A stretch of 64,000 nt of DNA from Candidatus Schekmanbacteria bacterium (lineage in GTDB: Bacteria > CSSED10-310 > JACPHN01). Location: NCBI GenBank assembly GCA_016188575.1, contig JACPHN010000023.1:80039-144038 (forward strand), read 5' to 3'. Positions within the stretch are counted from its first letter, which is position 1. The number at the start of each line of letters is the position of its first letter. Position numbers and translations under genes: made by a program. Shown piece by piece: positions 37,901 through 46,653 of this stretch. Under the pieces are notes generated by a model. It saw only the letters and a program-made list of their open reading frames with translations, did no database searches and had not been told where the DNA came from.

Positions 37901-38869
37901 GGTCGATGGCAGCAGCGGCACCCGCCTCAGGTGGGCCTCCAGGACGCTCGCCGTGGGCAGGTGGCGAAACGGCGGCGTGCCGGTGATGAGCTCGTAGAGA
38001 ATGCAGCCGAGCGCGTAGAGGTCGGTCCGCGCATCGATGAGCTCGCCGCGGATCTGCTCCGGCGCCATGTAGTCGGCGGTGCCGGCGATGGAGGCGTCGA
38101 CCTCGAAAGCCTCGCGCCCGGCGTCGCCGGAGAATCGGGTCCACAGGCCGAAGTCGACGATGACCGGCAGGCCGTTCGGGCGGATGATGATGTTGACGGG
38201 CTTGAGATCGCGGTGGACGATTCCCTCGCCGTGCAGATAGGCGAGCGGCACGCAGAGGCGACGGACCTGAGTCAGCACGGCGGTGAGCTGCCCGCCGGCG
38301 GCCTGCGATCGCGGGAGGGGAGCGGCCTCGGGCGGCGGCGAGCCCAGCCTGTTGTCCCAGGTCGCGGAGCGCGCCTCGTTGTCGCCGGCGAGCGCCCGGG
38401 GGCTGATGACCGTGGAGCCCATTGGCGTCGCCGCCGGGTGCACGCTGGTGGTCGTAGATGCCGGGCCGGTGGCGTCGACCGCGTCGGTTTCGCGCGACCC
38501 GAGCTCCGCCCCCTCGGTCGTCGGCTCGCCCCCGGCCACCCACGTTCCGGCGACACGCGGGGCCACCGGCTTCAGGCCGCCAAAGTGTTCGCGCAGAGTC
38601 ACCCCTTCTATCAGCTCCATCGCGTACCACGGCGCCCCCTCCAGGACACCGTGGCCGACGATGTGCACGATTCCCGGGTGCTGGAGCGATGCGAGCGCGA
38701 GGATCTCGCGGCGCAGCGCGGACAGGCTGCGCTGGCGCTGCGCGCGGACCGTCTTGATCGCGACGCGCTCGCCGCTGCGCTCGTCCGTGCCATGGTACAC
38801 GACGCCCATGCCGCCGCTGCCCAGCACGCCGTCGATGCGATAGTGGCCGATTCGCTCGGGTGAGCCCAT
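34994..38869 (-). CDS. Ser/Thr protein kinase fused to AAA-type ATPase and TPR array
   Basis: A 1291-residue regulator. The kinase domain (1-~330) has GSGGMGVVY at 17-25, Lys39, HRDLKPVN at 219-226, DFG and APEQ. The catalytic loop lies about 90 residues later than usual because a low-complexity Pro/Ser/Thr/Ala insert (about 98-190) follows the hinge ELIEGVTL. Next comes a STAND/AAA-type ATPase (P-loop GGETGVGKTRLA near 410, LLVLEDLQWADD), then a helical region and TPRs to the end. SD GGGAGG precedes ATG 38869. The architecture is typical of large Pkn-type kinases of myxobacteria and relatives. It is paralogous to the gene at 48954. The C-terminal TPRs probably recruit substrates. Confidence 0.9.
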   Translation of the reverse strand: MGSPERIGHYRIDGVLGSGGMGVVYHGTDERSGERVAIKTVRAQRQRSLSALRREILALASLQHPGIVHIVGHGVLEGAPWYAMELIEGVTLREHFGGLKPVAPRVAGTWVAGGEPTTEGAELGSRETDAVDATGPASTTTSVHPAATPMGSTVISPRALAGDNEARSATWDNRLGSPPPEAAPLPRSQAAGGQLTAVLTQVRRLCVPLAYLHGEGIVHRDLKPVNIIIRPNGLPVIVDFGLWTRFSGDAGREAFEVDASIAGTADYMAPEQIRGELIDARTDLYALGCILYELITGTPPFRHLPTASVLEAHLRRVPLLPSTFAQGVPHALDKLVLRLLEKDQARRIGYAQDVGAALAELGAGDAGFADAPRPRTYLYRPAFVSRQAELSELEERLAGAAAGQGGALLLGGETGVGKTRLAMEAGHAAAAMAIDILDGACGGGGAAGRQALEPFQRPLRLLGDWCRESGGDAAQRIFGLRGKVLNPYEPSLRSLAGQEALAEPVALPVREAHDRLFRAVWETFAAAAEVAGHPILLVLEDLQWADDLSLGAVAHALRHEVARDRALMVLATYRTDEPGPALRAIVEAPGVDTLRLAALDTRAIAAMVAGMLAMDRLPESFSGYLNRHAEGNPFFVAEYLRAAVAANVLWRDELGAWRLEARAEHSGAVRGEDWNLPLPTSLRELLGRRLADLSLVELGVLRAAAVFDAAVPPVLLQRVSGGDDDAVLGAVNALVQRGILAEAERGELHFSHAKVRQVAYEGMATGERVAAHRAAALGIEEVCGAELEEHLARLAEHWRAAGVVERALPYYLRAARREVARYAHDAAEGLYRAFLSLAPAPGPESIEARTELADKVLSHTGRNDEALCELDVALAEADGLRDGAAEDGGAVPVRLVRARVGALLARWTVCYITGNVPAAYEAVNEAHELARSGGDEMLDLLASVLDRLGVLDLITDPVAALARHRAAYELAARLGDPATKLHALGNWAIAAHQSGAENEAVSLFERHATECREVADPARLATALNNLGRLLLERESFMNAETHLREALSLQEAVQNRLGQAYACFNLGQCLDAQGVTTEAAQHLAAAVELFGAAGATDLRGMGLSRLAEAACSRGDTEQALMIVARALADTTMGGNEEDVAEARVIEARCLLAGGRVGKVMETLSDEKLADWSRVSLRAWSEAHCLLQEVAYRQGDLGSSLAAFGRLENSQPGSIPTIIAARAHALAAWAQLHLGHRDVARTELGQADELLRRAQNSIAPERLAGFLAKPAVSFVVELRDRVARDLGMAPE

Positions 38870-39100
38870 GAATCCTCCCGATCCCCACTGGGGGGAACGC
38901 CCCCGCCTTGCCAGGTTTCAGAGTCGCGAGCCTCGTCCGGGCGGCGGCGGCGCTCCTGGAAAGAGTAGCTCACGGCGGCGTCCGGCGAAAGCCCCGGCGC
39001 GTGCGCTGGCGGGGCGCTCTTGCCGGGGCGTGGCGGAGCGCGTACGATGCGAAGAGAGTCGCTCTGGGGCGAGCTCTCCCGGCAAAGAGCGGAGAAATCG

Positions 39101-40435
39101 ATGCTTCTGCCTCCATCCGTACACCAGCTTTTGCGCTTGGCCGTGCCGGCGACCGCGGTAATCGCCGTCCTGGCCGGCGGCGCATACGCCTCGTTCACCC
39201 ACTTCGAGCGAGGCAGCGCCGTGCAGATCGGGGTGCTACTTGTGGTGGCCCTGACGGCGTTCGCGGCAAGACAGGGGTCTGTCGGGCTCCTGCGCAGGAT
39301 CCCGGTGCGTTGTCCGCGATGCGGGGGCAGGGCGTACAACCCCAGGACGGCGCCGGCCCATGTCTTCGCCTGTCGCGCCTGCGGCGGCGCGCATCGCAGC
39401 GGTTTCGCACCGGGGCAGTTCCTCGGCGGGGCAGCTTTCGCCGCAGTGGGGTTAGGGGTAGCCGCGATGGTCCTTTCGGCGGACGGGGAGGGGTTCCCCA
39501 AGCTCGCGGTGGCACTGTTCGCACAGGTCTTTACCGTCACGGGTTTGCTGGTCGCCGGAGGCGGCAAGCGGCTGGTGACGTGGGTGGGCAGGCGCTTTCC
39601 GCGGCTCGCCGCGCTGCCGTGGGACGCAGTTGCGGGCGGCGGAATCGCGATGATCGCCGGGATCGCGCTCATGACAATCAGCATCTACGACCCCCGCGAC
39701 CGCGCTTTTGGCGCCGGCAGACCGCCCGTTTTTCTGGCCGGCCTCGTGTTCTTTCTGATCGGTGTCGCGGTCGTCGCCACCGTCCTGGAGCGCGCGCATC
39801 GGGCCGTCCTTCAGGCGATCGCCGGCGTCTCGCTGATCACAGGCATGAGCCTTGTGGTCCTGATGATGGCGATCGACCACCGCTCGCCGCTGGTGGTCGC
39901 CGGCGCGGGCGCCATGACGGTGCTCGCGGCCACCATGTGGAACCACTTGCTGGTGCGGTGGATTCCGCACCGGAGGAGCCGCGCCGTAGTCTGCGTCGCG
40001 ATCGCCCTGGCCCTTCCGGTGCTGGCGGCGGCCCTGCGCAGCCCATTGGCGACGCCGGTGCCGCCGCTTTCCGATGCGGCTCCGAGCGAGATCGAATTTG
40101 CCGTCGAGCGCACCGGCGCGTTCCCGGGAGAAATGGTGTCGGTGCGCCTGGCAAGGCCGCTGTCGATGCCGCCCGGCTACTACTACTGGATCACTGTGGT
40201 CGCGCCGGATGCACCTGTTCACAGCTATGGGTGGTGGCAATACGTCACGCCGGGGGCAACGGAGGTGAGCGCCCGGATGCCGCAGCAGGTAGGAGAGTAC
40301 GAGGTGAGGTTGCACGCGGACTTGAATCGCGTGGTGGGCGCCCAGCGCATCGTGGTCCATGAGGGGGCGGAGTACGACGAGATGGTGTTTCCGTCTCCGC
40401 CCCCAAGAGCCCGCGGCACGAGCCAACAGCCATGA
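39101..40435 (+). CDS. Polytopic membrane protein with zinc ribbon
   Basis: Not assigned to a family. It has 444 residues: a short hydrophobic start, a zinc ribbon CPRCGG-x17-CRACGG (about 75-100) in the loop after the second helix, then about seven to eight further membrane helices (about 110-320). A C-terminal beta-rich domain (about 330-435) contains YYYWITVVAPDAPVHSYGWW. ATG 39101 is used because GGAG lies 6 nt upstream; ATGs at 39020 and 39047 would add a basic N-terminus. It is divergent from the kinase gene and may be controlled by the same 230-bp region. Confidence 0.65.
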   Translation: MLLPPSVHQLLRLAVPATAVIAVLAGGAYASFTHFERGSAVQIGVLLVVALTAFAARQGSVGLLRRIPVRCPRCGGRAYNPRTAPAHVFACRACGGAHRSGFAPGQFLGGAAFAAVGLGVAAMVLSADGEGFPKLAVALFAQVFTVTGLLVAGGGKRLVTWVGRRFPRLAALPWDAVAGGGIAMIAGIALMTISIYDPRDRAFGAGRPPVFLAGLVFFLIGVAVVATVLERAHRAVLQAIAGVSLITGMSLVVLMMAIDHRSPLVVAGAGAMTVLAATMWNHLLVRWIPHRRSRAVVCVAIALALPVLAAALRSPLATPVPPLSDAAPSEIEFAVERTGAFPGEMVSVRLARPLSMPPGYYYWITVVAPDAPVHSYGWWQYVTPGATEVSARMPQQVGEYEVRLHADLNRVVGAQRIVVHEGAEYDEMVFPSPPPRARGTSQQP

Positions 40436-40470
40436 CCGGCGGTTGACGGGATGGCGCGCGGGGCTAACGG

Positions 40471-41370
40471 TCAATCCAGCAGGTCGGGCTTGAAGGCGGT
40501 GAGCATGGCATCAATGCGCAGTTTCTGGTCGGGCGTGAAGCGCTCCATGCAGGCATCGTCGACATAGTCCATGAAATTATTCACCGGGTCCGCCCCCCCG
40601 CCCGGGCACGTGTCGCGGCCGACGGGGCAACCAAATGCTGCGCTCTCCTCGGCGGGCGTGTCGTCTACGCGATCGCCCAGATCACCGCAGCCACCCTGGA
40701 AGGTGTGGTAGAGGCCAAGGTAGTGACCGGCCTCGTGAGTGAGGGTATCGCCCTCATTGTAGGGAGCAGCCGATCCTCCGGGCACGGTGGAATGAAGGAT
40801 CACCACGCCGTGCATGAAGCTGTCCTCGGTGTGCGTCCACGGCAATGTCGCCCAGCCCAGCACTCCATCTTGTGGGTTGGCGCTGTAGACGTTCAAGTAG
40901 TTTGCGGGGCTGACCGCGAGAGCGCGTTTCATGTCGCGTTCAGCGCGACTCAGATTGGCGACCGTCCACCAGTCGGGATCCTCCGTGCGCTCGACGCTGG
41001 CCAGGCGGAACTGGTAGCCATGCGCACCGTAGGAGCGGTTCAGGACGGCGATCTGGTCGTCGATGGCGGACCTTGGCAAGTCACCGCGCGCGCCCTCGTG
41101 GATGACGTGCCAGACTACGGGAATGGTGACCGTTGCGGTGGAAGCGGCGCCGGGTACCATGGCGTGGGTCACGGCAGCGAGCTCATCCTCGACCCAGGCC
41201 TGCTGAGCGGGTTCGGGCGCCGGCACCCCACAGCGAACGCCGCGCTGCAGGCGGCCATGATCGCCGATGAAGTGGATGTCGGGTCCGAGCCGAGGCGCGG
41301 CCAGGGCGCCGCCGGCGGCCGATCCGAGGTGAAGAGCGACGAGAAGGCAGCAAGAGAGACCTGTTCTCAC
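40471..41370 (-). CDS. Secreted M43 (pappalysin/ulilysin-type) zinc metalloprotease
   Basis: Exported metzincin-type endopeptidase of 299 residues. A signal peptide (LSCCLLVALHLGSAAGGALA) follows GTG 41370, whose ribosome-binding site GGAGGAAA is 3-7 nt away. The catalytic motif HEAGHYLGLYH gives zinc ligands His212, His216 and His222 with Glu213 as base. The Met-turn is NNFMDYVDDACM, and cysteines in the C-terminal part fit the conserved disulphides of the family. A much longer frame upstream lacks a signal peptide and is rejected. It is the last gene of the surface-polysaccharide cluster. Confidence 0.9.
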   Translation of the reverse strand: MRTGLSCCLLVALHLGSAAGGALAAPRLGPDIHFIGDHGRLQRGVRCGVPAPEPAQQAWVEDELAAVTHAMVPGAASTATVTIPVVWHVIHEGARGDLPRSAIDDQIAVLNRSYGAHGYQFRLASVERTEDPDWWTVANLSRAERDMKRALAVSPANYLNVYSANPQDGVLGWATLPWTHTEDSFMHGVVILHSTVPGGSAAPYNEGDTLTHEAGHYLGLYHTFQGGCGDLGDRVDDTPAEESAAFGCPVGRDTCPGGGADPVNNFMDYVDDACMERFTPDQKLRIDAMLTAFKPDLLD

Positions 41371-41671
41371 GGTTTTCCTCCACGAGACGGCGGAACGGCG
41401 GGGTCGAGCCAGGGTCACCTGGGGACGCGTCGTGCGCCACATCGACCTCGCCACGACGACCGCCCGGAAGCAAGAATCGGGCCAGGTGCCTGGGGGTGAG
41501 ATAATCGCGACGAGTGTGGAGGCGAACGGTAGAGCAAGCGGTTCTTGCTCGCGAGTCGGTGGACGGGCGAGGGCGCGGGCGAGGCTCATGGTGTCACGAC
41601 GACGCCAGCCGCCGCGAAGCGCTCGGCGCCCGCCCCAGCCCTCGCGGTGCCCGCGCGCTTCGGCCCCGACT
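41371..41671. other. Intergenic region with short hairpin
   Basis: No gene is seen. GAGCAAG-CGGTT-CTTGCTC at 41532-41550 is a perfect 7-bp hairpin downstream of the SGNH hydrolase gene. No T run follows on the minus strand, so it could be a weak terminator or a processing site. Confidence 0.35.
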
Positions 41672-42766
41672 TCAGCGCCCGCCGGCGCCTCGCCCGGCTG
41701 CTCGCCCCCGCCGTCCCGCCGCCCATGCCGCCACCGCGGCGCGCAGCGACAACACGGTCACCCCGCCCGCAAGCAGCAGCGTGCCCAAGGGGGACGCCGC
41801 CGGAGCCGCGGGCAGGGCTTCGGTCGGGGTCGCGGTCGGCTCATCTCCAGGCGTCGGCGTCGGAGTCGGCGATGCCACTCCGGGGATGTCCATCCGATCC
41901 GCCGCGATCTCCCCGGCGAAAATGGACGCGAGCCGCCGCGGATGCATGAGATCTCCCTCCCGGCCGATCTTCGCATAGTCCGGGATTCCGCCCGACGACC
42001 ATACCTCGTCAGGAAACGCCGTGCTTGGCGTATTTTCGAGAAACGGCGTATACATGTCGATGAAGCGGAGCCGCAGCTCGGGCTGCTCGGCCTGCAGCTC
42101 CTCCACGGCTTCCCGCGTGCGGTTCACGAAGCGCTGAAGCTGAAGCGCCACGTACTCGGGATCAGTGGGGTCGCCCGAGCCGCCGCGCTGGTCGTCGGGT
42201 AGGTGGCCTGTGACATAGATCATCGGCGAGGCGACGCAATTCGATCCGTTGGCCAACAGCACGATCAGCTCCTTGAGCTGCCGCTTGAATTCGTCGTCGT
42301 TGTCGAGCCCGAAGTCGTTGCCGCCGCGCGACGCGAAGGCGACGTCATAGCAATGCGTCCGCGCCTCGAGCTCGCCGCGCCGCTGCTCGAGCCACGAATC
42401 GATGCTGGTTCCGGAAATGGCCGATGTCGCGCCCGGGGTCGTCGAGGGATAGGTGCCGGTGTACGGGAAGTCGTCGCCGTCGAGCCACGTCTCCGTTCCG
42501 ATCCACTCCACGGTGACCGCGGCGTCGCGGAGGCGAAGCCGATCGGCGAGCGGCACCATCCACCCGTACTCCTCGTTGTCATTGCGCAGCTCACCCCCGC
42601 CGCGGCCGTTCAGCCTGCCGTCCCCGAGAAACGGCGGCTCGACAAAGTGATTTCGGCGCTCGATGCTCTCGCCGGCGACGTAGATCCGGATCGTCTGTGC
42701 GCTTACGTCACGAGCCGCAGCGATGCACGCTAGTAGCGCGAGGAACGCCCATGGTAGTTTTCTCAA
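41672..42766 (-). CDS. Exported SGNH/GDSL-like hydrolase with C-terminal anchor
   Basis: A 364-residue exported protein: signal peptide (MRKLPWAFLALLACIAAA), then an SGNH-type esterase domain. Block I is VAGESI (serine in GES rather than GDS), block III GGND carries the oxyanion Asn, and DLMHPRR provides the Asp/His pair. After about 295 comes a PTPTPTP stalk, then a hydrophobic helix and a basic GRRGRAAGR tail, a surface-anchor architecture. The placement next to glycan genes suggests deacylation of a surface polysaccharide. Block I is degenerate enough that the family call is not absolute. Confidence 0.75.
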   Translation of the reverse strand: MRKLPWAFLALLACIAAARDVSAQTIRIYVAGESIERRNHFVEPPFLGDGRLNGRGGGELRNDNEEYGWMVPLADRLRLRDAAVTVEWIGTETWLDGDDFPYTGTYPSTTPGATSAISGTSIDSWLEQRRGELEARTHCYDVAFASRGGNDFGLDNDDEFKRQLKELIVLLANGSNCVASPMIYVTGHLPDDQRGGSGDPTDPEYVALQLQRFVNRTREAVEELQAEQPELRLRFIDMYTPFLENTPSTAFPDEVWSSGGIPDYAKIGREGDLMHPRRLASIFAGEIAADRMDIPGVASPTPTPTPGDEPTATPTEALPAAPAASPLGTLLLAGGVTVLSLRAAVAAWAAGRRGRAAGRGAGGR

Positions 42767-42799
42767 CGTCCTTGCTCCTCCCTGTCGGTTGCCAGGGGG

Positions 42800-43663
42800 T
42801 CATGCGATTGTGGGTGGGTGCGTAGGCGGCGGGCTGCAGACGGCAGGGGGGCTCGCCGCGGCGCTCTTGGACTCTCGCCGGTCCGCTACCACCCGCGCCG
42901 GCAATCCCACGGCAACGGAGAAATCGGGAACGCTGCGGGTAACCACGGCACCGGCGCCGACGATGCTGTGGGCGCCCAGCGCAGTGCCGTCGAGAACAGT
43001 TGCGCGCGCGCCGAGCCAGCAACCGTCACCCACGACAACGCCGCCGCGCAGCTCGAGGCCCTGCTCCGCAATTGGGATGTCCAGGCGGTCGGTCCGGTAG
43101 TGACTGCCGCCGACGAGATAGACGTATGGAGCGATAACGCAGTCCGACCCCACACGAACGGCGCTGCCGCCGACCGAGTGGACCGTGCTGTTGGTCCCAA
43201 TTCCCGTTCGCGATCCGATGCGAATCTCGCCGTCTTTGCACGAAAGCGTCACGCGCCGGCTCAAGATGACGTCATCGCCAATATGGATGCCCCCATCGTC
43301 CGAACGGGCGTCCAGCACGCAGCCGTCGTCGATCATGACGCGATTACCGAGGTGGATGCGGCGCGGGTGACGAACGATGACCCCGCGGCCGATCACCACG
43401 CCTTTCCCACAAGCCCCGAGGATCCACGGGTACGCCACGGCGCGCAGCGCGATCCCTGCCGCCCCAGGAAGGCCGCTCAGCAAGAAGGTGATTGTCTCGA
43501 CTTTCAGCAGCTCCCAGAGGGAATCAGAGCCGATCACCATCGCCTGGTATCGCCGCAGTGCCGAGCTGCGCCGTGCCAGCCCCACATCGCGGCTGGAGCG
43601 ATAGCCCTTGGCGCCACCCGGCTCGTCGCGCGCGTCCAGGTCCTCGCCGCCCGCGCCGTTCAC
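42800..43663 (-). CDS. Left-handed beta-helix acyltransferase
   Basis: Hexapeptide-repeat acyltransferase (LacA/CysE/WecD-like superfamily), probably O- or N-acetylating a sugar. It has 287 residues: an N-terminal helical segment (about 40-75), then the beta-helix with repeats such as IHLGNRVMID, IHIGDDVILS, IRIGSRTGIG and VVVGDGCWLG, and the catalytic-type loop around GGSHYRTDRLDIP. ALGAHSIVGAGAVVT and GLPARVV are typical endings. The GTG start at 43663 overlaps the asparagine synthetase stop by 4 bp (GTGA), so the two are coupled. The basic Pro-rich tail is unusual. Confidence 0.85.
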   Translation of the reverse strand: MNGAGGEDLDARDEPGGAKGYRSSRDVGLARRSSALRRYQAMVIGSDSLWELLKVETITFLLSGLPGAAGIALRAVAYPWILGACGKGVVIGRGVIVRHPRRIHLGNRVMIDDGCVLDARSDDGGIHIGDDVILSRRVTLSCKDGEIRIGSRTGIGTNSTVHSVGGSAVRVGSDCVIAPYVYLVGGSHYRTDRLDIPIAEQGLELRGGVVVGDGCWLGARATVLDGTALGAHSIVGAGAVVTRSVPDFSVAVGLPARVVADRRESKSAAASPPAVCSPPPTHPPTIA

Positions 43664-45603
43664 CGCGCCGCCTCCCGCGCGAGTGCCCGCGGTGCCGCGG
43701 CGGCCTCGGCCGAGGTGTCCACGAAGCGCCGATGCCACAGTGCAAGGTTGAGCAGCGCCCAGAGCGTATGATTGTGATTGGCGCGCAGACTCATGTGCTC
43801 GTCGATGACTGCCTGCACACCGGCCGGGCGGCAAATCTCGCGGATCAGGGGGCACGAGCGCAGCGTATCCAGGAGAAACTCGCGCCAATCCTCCCGCAGC
43901 CAGTTCTTCAGCGGCAGGCTGTACCCCTGTTTCTTGCGGGTCAGGATCGGCTCGGGGAGGATGTCCCGCATGGCCTGCCGCAGGACCCATTTCGTGGTCA
44001 TGCCGCGCAGCTTCAGCTCCGCAGGAACCTGAGAAACGGTTTCGATGAGCTTGTGGTCGAGAAACGGCACGCGCACTTCGAGCCCGAACGCCATGCTCAT
44101 GCGGTCTACCTTGGACAGGACGCTGTTGGCCATGGGCACGGTCAGATCGAGGTAGAGCTCGCGGCTCAGCGGGTCGGCGCCGGCCGTGTGCGCGAGCGCC
44201 TCGCGATACGGCGCGAAGGCGTCCGGATCGATCCGCGCCAGGAGCTCCGGAGCAAGGAGCCGCGTCGCGAGTGGGTCATCAAGGAAGTACTGCCAGCGCA
44301 TGTGCAAGCCGTCATCGGGTAGCGCCGCACCGGCGATGAAGCGCTTGAGCAAGTTCACCGGGCCCTTTTTCTGTGGCCGGTCCCGCAGGCGGCCGGCGAG
44401 CCGCGGCAGCGTGTGGCGCCGGAGAGCATCTGGGAGGAACCGATAGAAACGCCGCTCCAGGCGGCTGGCGATGAAACGCTCGTAGCCGGCAAAGACCTCG
44501 TCGCCGCCTTCGCCGCTCATGCAGACCTTGACTTCTTTCGCAGCCTGGCGGCAGATGAGGAAGAATGCGAGGGTCGAGAGGTCGGTCATCGGTTCGTCCA
44601 GGTGCCATACCACGCGCTCCACATCGGCGGGTTCCGGCGGCTGGATGATCAGCTCTTCGTGGTCGGTACCGAAATGGTCGGCCACGATCCGCGCGTAGCT
44701 CAGCTCGCTAAAGCTGCGGTCGGCATAGCCGACGCTGAAGGTGCGCAGCCGCCCGGCATAGTGGCGCGCCATGAAGGCCACTATGGAGCTCGAATCGAGG
44801 CCCCCGGAGAGAAATACGGCAACGGGCACGTCACTGACGAGCCAGCGCTTGACCGCCTCTTCAAGGGCCCCGCGCACCTCGTCAGCCCAGGCCGCCGCCG
44901 GCCGGGCGCGGCCTGCCGCCAGTGCCGCGCCCTCGGGGAAGGTAATGTCCCAGTATCGCGAAATCTGCAGGAAGCCGTCGGCCGGGCGATACCGCAGATA
45001 GTGCGCGGCCGGCAGCTTGCTGATTCCCGCGAAGGCCGAACGCGGAGCGGGAACGTATTCGTGCCCGAGGTAGTAGAAGAGACCTTGATAGTCGACCTCG
45101 CGCGGCACGCTCCGGTCGCAGAACAGCGCCTTGACCTCGGACGCGAAGCTCAGCCGGCCGTGGTTGAGCGTGTAATAGAGCGGCTTGATGCCGAGCCGAT
45201 CGCGCGCCAGGAACAGCTCGCCGCGCCGCGAGTCCCAAAGCGCGAAGGCGAACATCCCGATAAAACGGTCAAGACAGGCGGCGCCTTCCTCTTCATAGGC
45301 GTGCAGCACCACCTCAGCGTCAGTGTGGCTGCTGAGCTGGTGCCCGCGCGGTTCGAGCCAGTCGCGAATGTCCTGGTGGTTATAAATCTCGCCGTTGTAG
45401 ACCAGCCAAACCGTCCGATCCTCGTTGCACATGGGCTCGGCGCCCGCCGCGGACAGGTCGATGATGCTGAGCCGCCGGTGGCCGAGACTGATGCCCGTGC
45501 CGACGTAGTGGCCGTCGCCGTCCGGTCCGCGATGGGCCACGATCTGGGTCATGGCCTCCAGAAGCGGCCGATCCTCACCCGTGAATCCCACGATCCCGCA
45601 CAT
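43660..45603 (-). CDS. asnB: Asparagine synthetase-like amidotransferase (glutamine-hydrolysing)
   Basis: Two-domain enzyme of 647 residues. The N-terminal Ntn glutaminase (1-~210) begins MCGIVGFTG with nucleophile Cys2 and has YNGEIYN. The C-terminal ATP-pyrophosphatase (about 240-560) has the SGGLDSS loop and GEGGDEVFAGYERF. The family either makes asparagine or, in polysaccharide clusters, amidates a sugar carboxylate. The neighbours favour the second role. It lies 18 bp after the epimerase gene and overlaps the acyltransferase. Confidence 0.9.
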   Translation of the reverse strand: MCGIVGFTGEDRPLLEAMTQIVAHRGPDGDGHYVGTGISLGHRRLSIIDLSAAGAEPMCNEDRTVWLVYNGEIYNHQDIRDWLEPRGHQLSSHTDAEVVLHAYEEEGAACLDRFIGMFAFALWDSRRGELFLARDRLGIKPLYYTLNHGRLSFASEVKALFCDRSVPREVDYQGLFYYLGHEYVPAPRSAFAGISKLPAAHYLRYRPADGFLQISRYWDITFPEGAALAAGRARPAAAWADEVRGALEEAVKRWLVSDVPVAVFLSGGLDSSSIVAFMARHYAGRLRTFSVGYADRSFSELSYARIVADHFGTDHEELIIQPPEPADVERVVWHLDEPMTDLSTLAFFLICRQAAKEVKVCMSGEGGDEVFAGYERFIASRLERRFYRFLPDALRRHTLPRLAGRLRDRPQKKGPVNLLKRFIAGAALPDDGLHMRWQYFLDDPLATRLLAPELLARIDPDAFAPYREALAHTAGADPLSRELYLDLTVPMANSVLSKVDRMSMAFGLEVRVPFLDHKLIETVSQVPAELKLRGMTTKWVLRQAMRDILPEPILTRKKQGYSLPLKNWLREDWREFLLDTLRSCPLIREICRPAGVQAVIDEHMSLRANHNHTLWALLNLALWHRRFVDTSAEAAAAPRALAREAAR

Positions 45604-45621
45604 AGGTCGACTCTCCTCGCG

Positions 45622-46602
45622 CTACAGATAGGCGTTTGCTCGGTACCAGTCGCCGGTGCGCCGCAATCCTTCATCAAGGCCGATGGCGGGATCGTACCCG
45701 AGCTCGCGGACGGCGCGGTCGATGCGGAAGGCGCGGTTTTGCCGATACCAGTCGGCGCGCCGGCGGAATAGCGGCGGCTCGATGCGCAGCGGCATGCAAA
45801 GAGCCTCGCACGCCGTGCTCGCGGCATAGAGTGGCCAAAAGGGGAGCTGCACGATTTTTACCGCGGTCCCCATCGCCGCGGCGGTGCGCTTGACGAGGTC
45901 CGCGATCGTCACGTAGTCGCGATCCGCGATCAGGTAGGTGCCGAGCGGGGCGTCGGCTTCGCCGGCGCGAGCGAAGCCGGCGCACAGGTTGTCGATGTAG
46001 ACGGGGTGATAGCATGCGGAACCGTCCCCGAACATCAAGAAGCGGCCCTTCTGCACCATGCGGAAGATCATCAGAAACCGCCCCGGATCGCCAGGCCCGT
46101 AGATAGCCGTGGGCCGCAGAATGGAAATCTCCAGGCCCTTGGCGCCGTATGAGCGCGCAACCTCCTCGGCCTCGTACTTGGTCACCTGGTAGAAGTCTTC
46201 CGGCGCGATCGGCGAGTCCTCATTGCCCGGGATCTCTTTCACGTCTCCGTGGACGCCCTGGGTCGAGCAGATCACGACGCGCCGCACGCCGGCTTTCTGC
46301 GCTTCCTGGCACAGTCTCCTCGTCCCTTCTACATTGACCTCGCGGTAGACTCGTTTCGGCAGGCTGACCTTGCGAAACGCCGCGGCAAGATGCTGCACGA
46401 CTTCCTGGTCCTTGACGCACTGGCGCACCACCGGCAAGTCGGTAACGCTGCCGTACACGATCTGGACGCCCTTGCGGCGCAGCTCGTCGTCGCTCAGGCC
46501 CGCCTTCGTGTCCAGGACCGTGACGGTGTGGCCCTGCTCGGCCAGGAAGTTTGCGAGCGCCGCTCCGGTAAAGCCGGTGCCTCCGGTAACGAGGATTTTC
46601 AT
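45622..46602 (-). CDS. NAD-dependent epimerase/dehydratase (SDR)
   Basis: Extended short-chain dehydrogenase of 326 residues, likely acting on a nucleotide sugar. The NAD-binding motif TGGTGFTG lies at 7-14, Asp/Lys follow strand 2 (VLDTKAG), the catalytic pair is in YQVTKYEAE (Tyr-x3-Lys), and the substrate loop is RPTAIYGPGD. It is cotranscribed with the GT4 gene 51 bp upstream and the amidotransferase downstream. Confidence 0.9.
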   Translation of the reverse strand: MKILVTGGTGFTGAALANFLAEQGHTVTVLDTKAGLSDDELRRKGVQIVYGSVTDLPVVRQCVKDQEVVQHLAAAFRKVSLPKRVYREVNVEGTRRLCQEAQKAGVRRVVICSTQGVHGDVKEIPGNEDSPIAPEDFYQVTKYEAEEVARSYGAKGLEISILRPTAIYGPGDPGRFLMIFRMVQKGRFLMFGDGSACYHPVYIDNLCAGFARAGEADAPLGTYLIADRDYVTIADLVKRTAAAMGTAVKIVQLPFWPLYAASTACEALCMPLRIEPPLFRRRADWYRQNRAFRIDRAVRELGYDPAIGLDEGLRRTGDWYRANAYL

Positions 46603-46653
46603 CTGCTTCTCCCTGAAAAGTCGCTCCTGGGATTGCCGTGCGCCGGCATCCGA

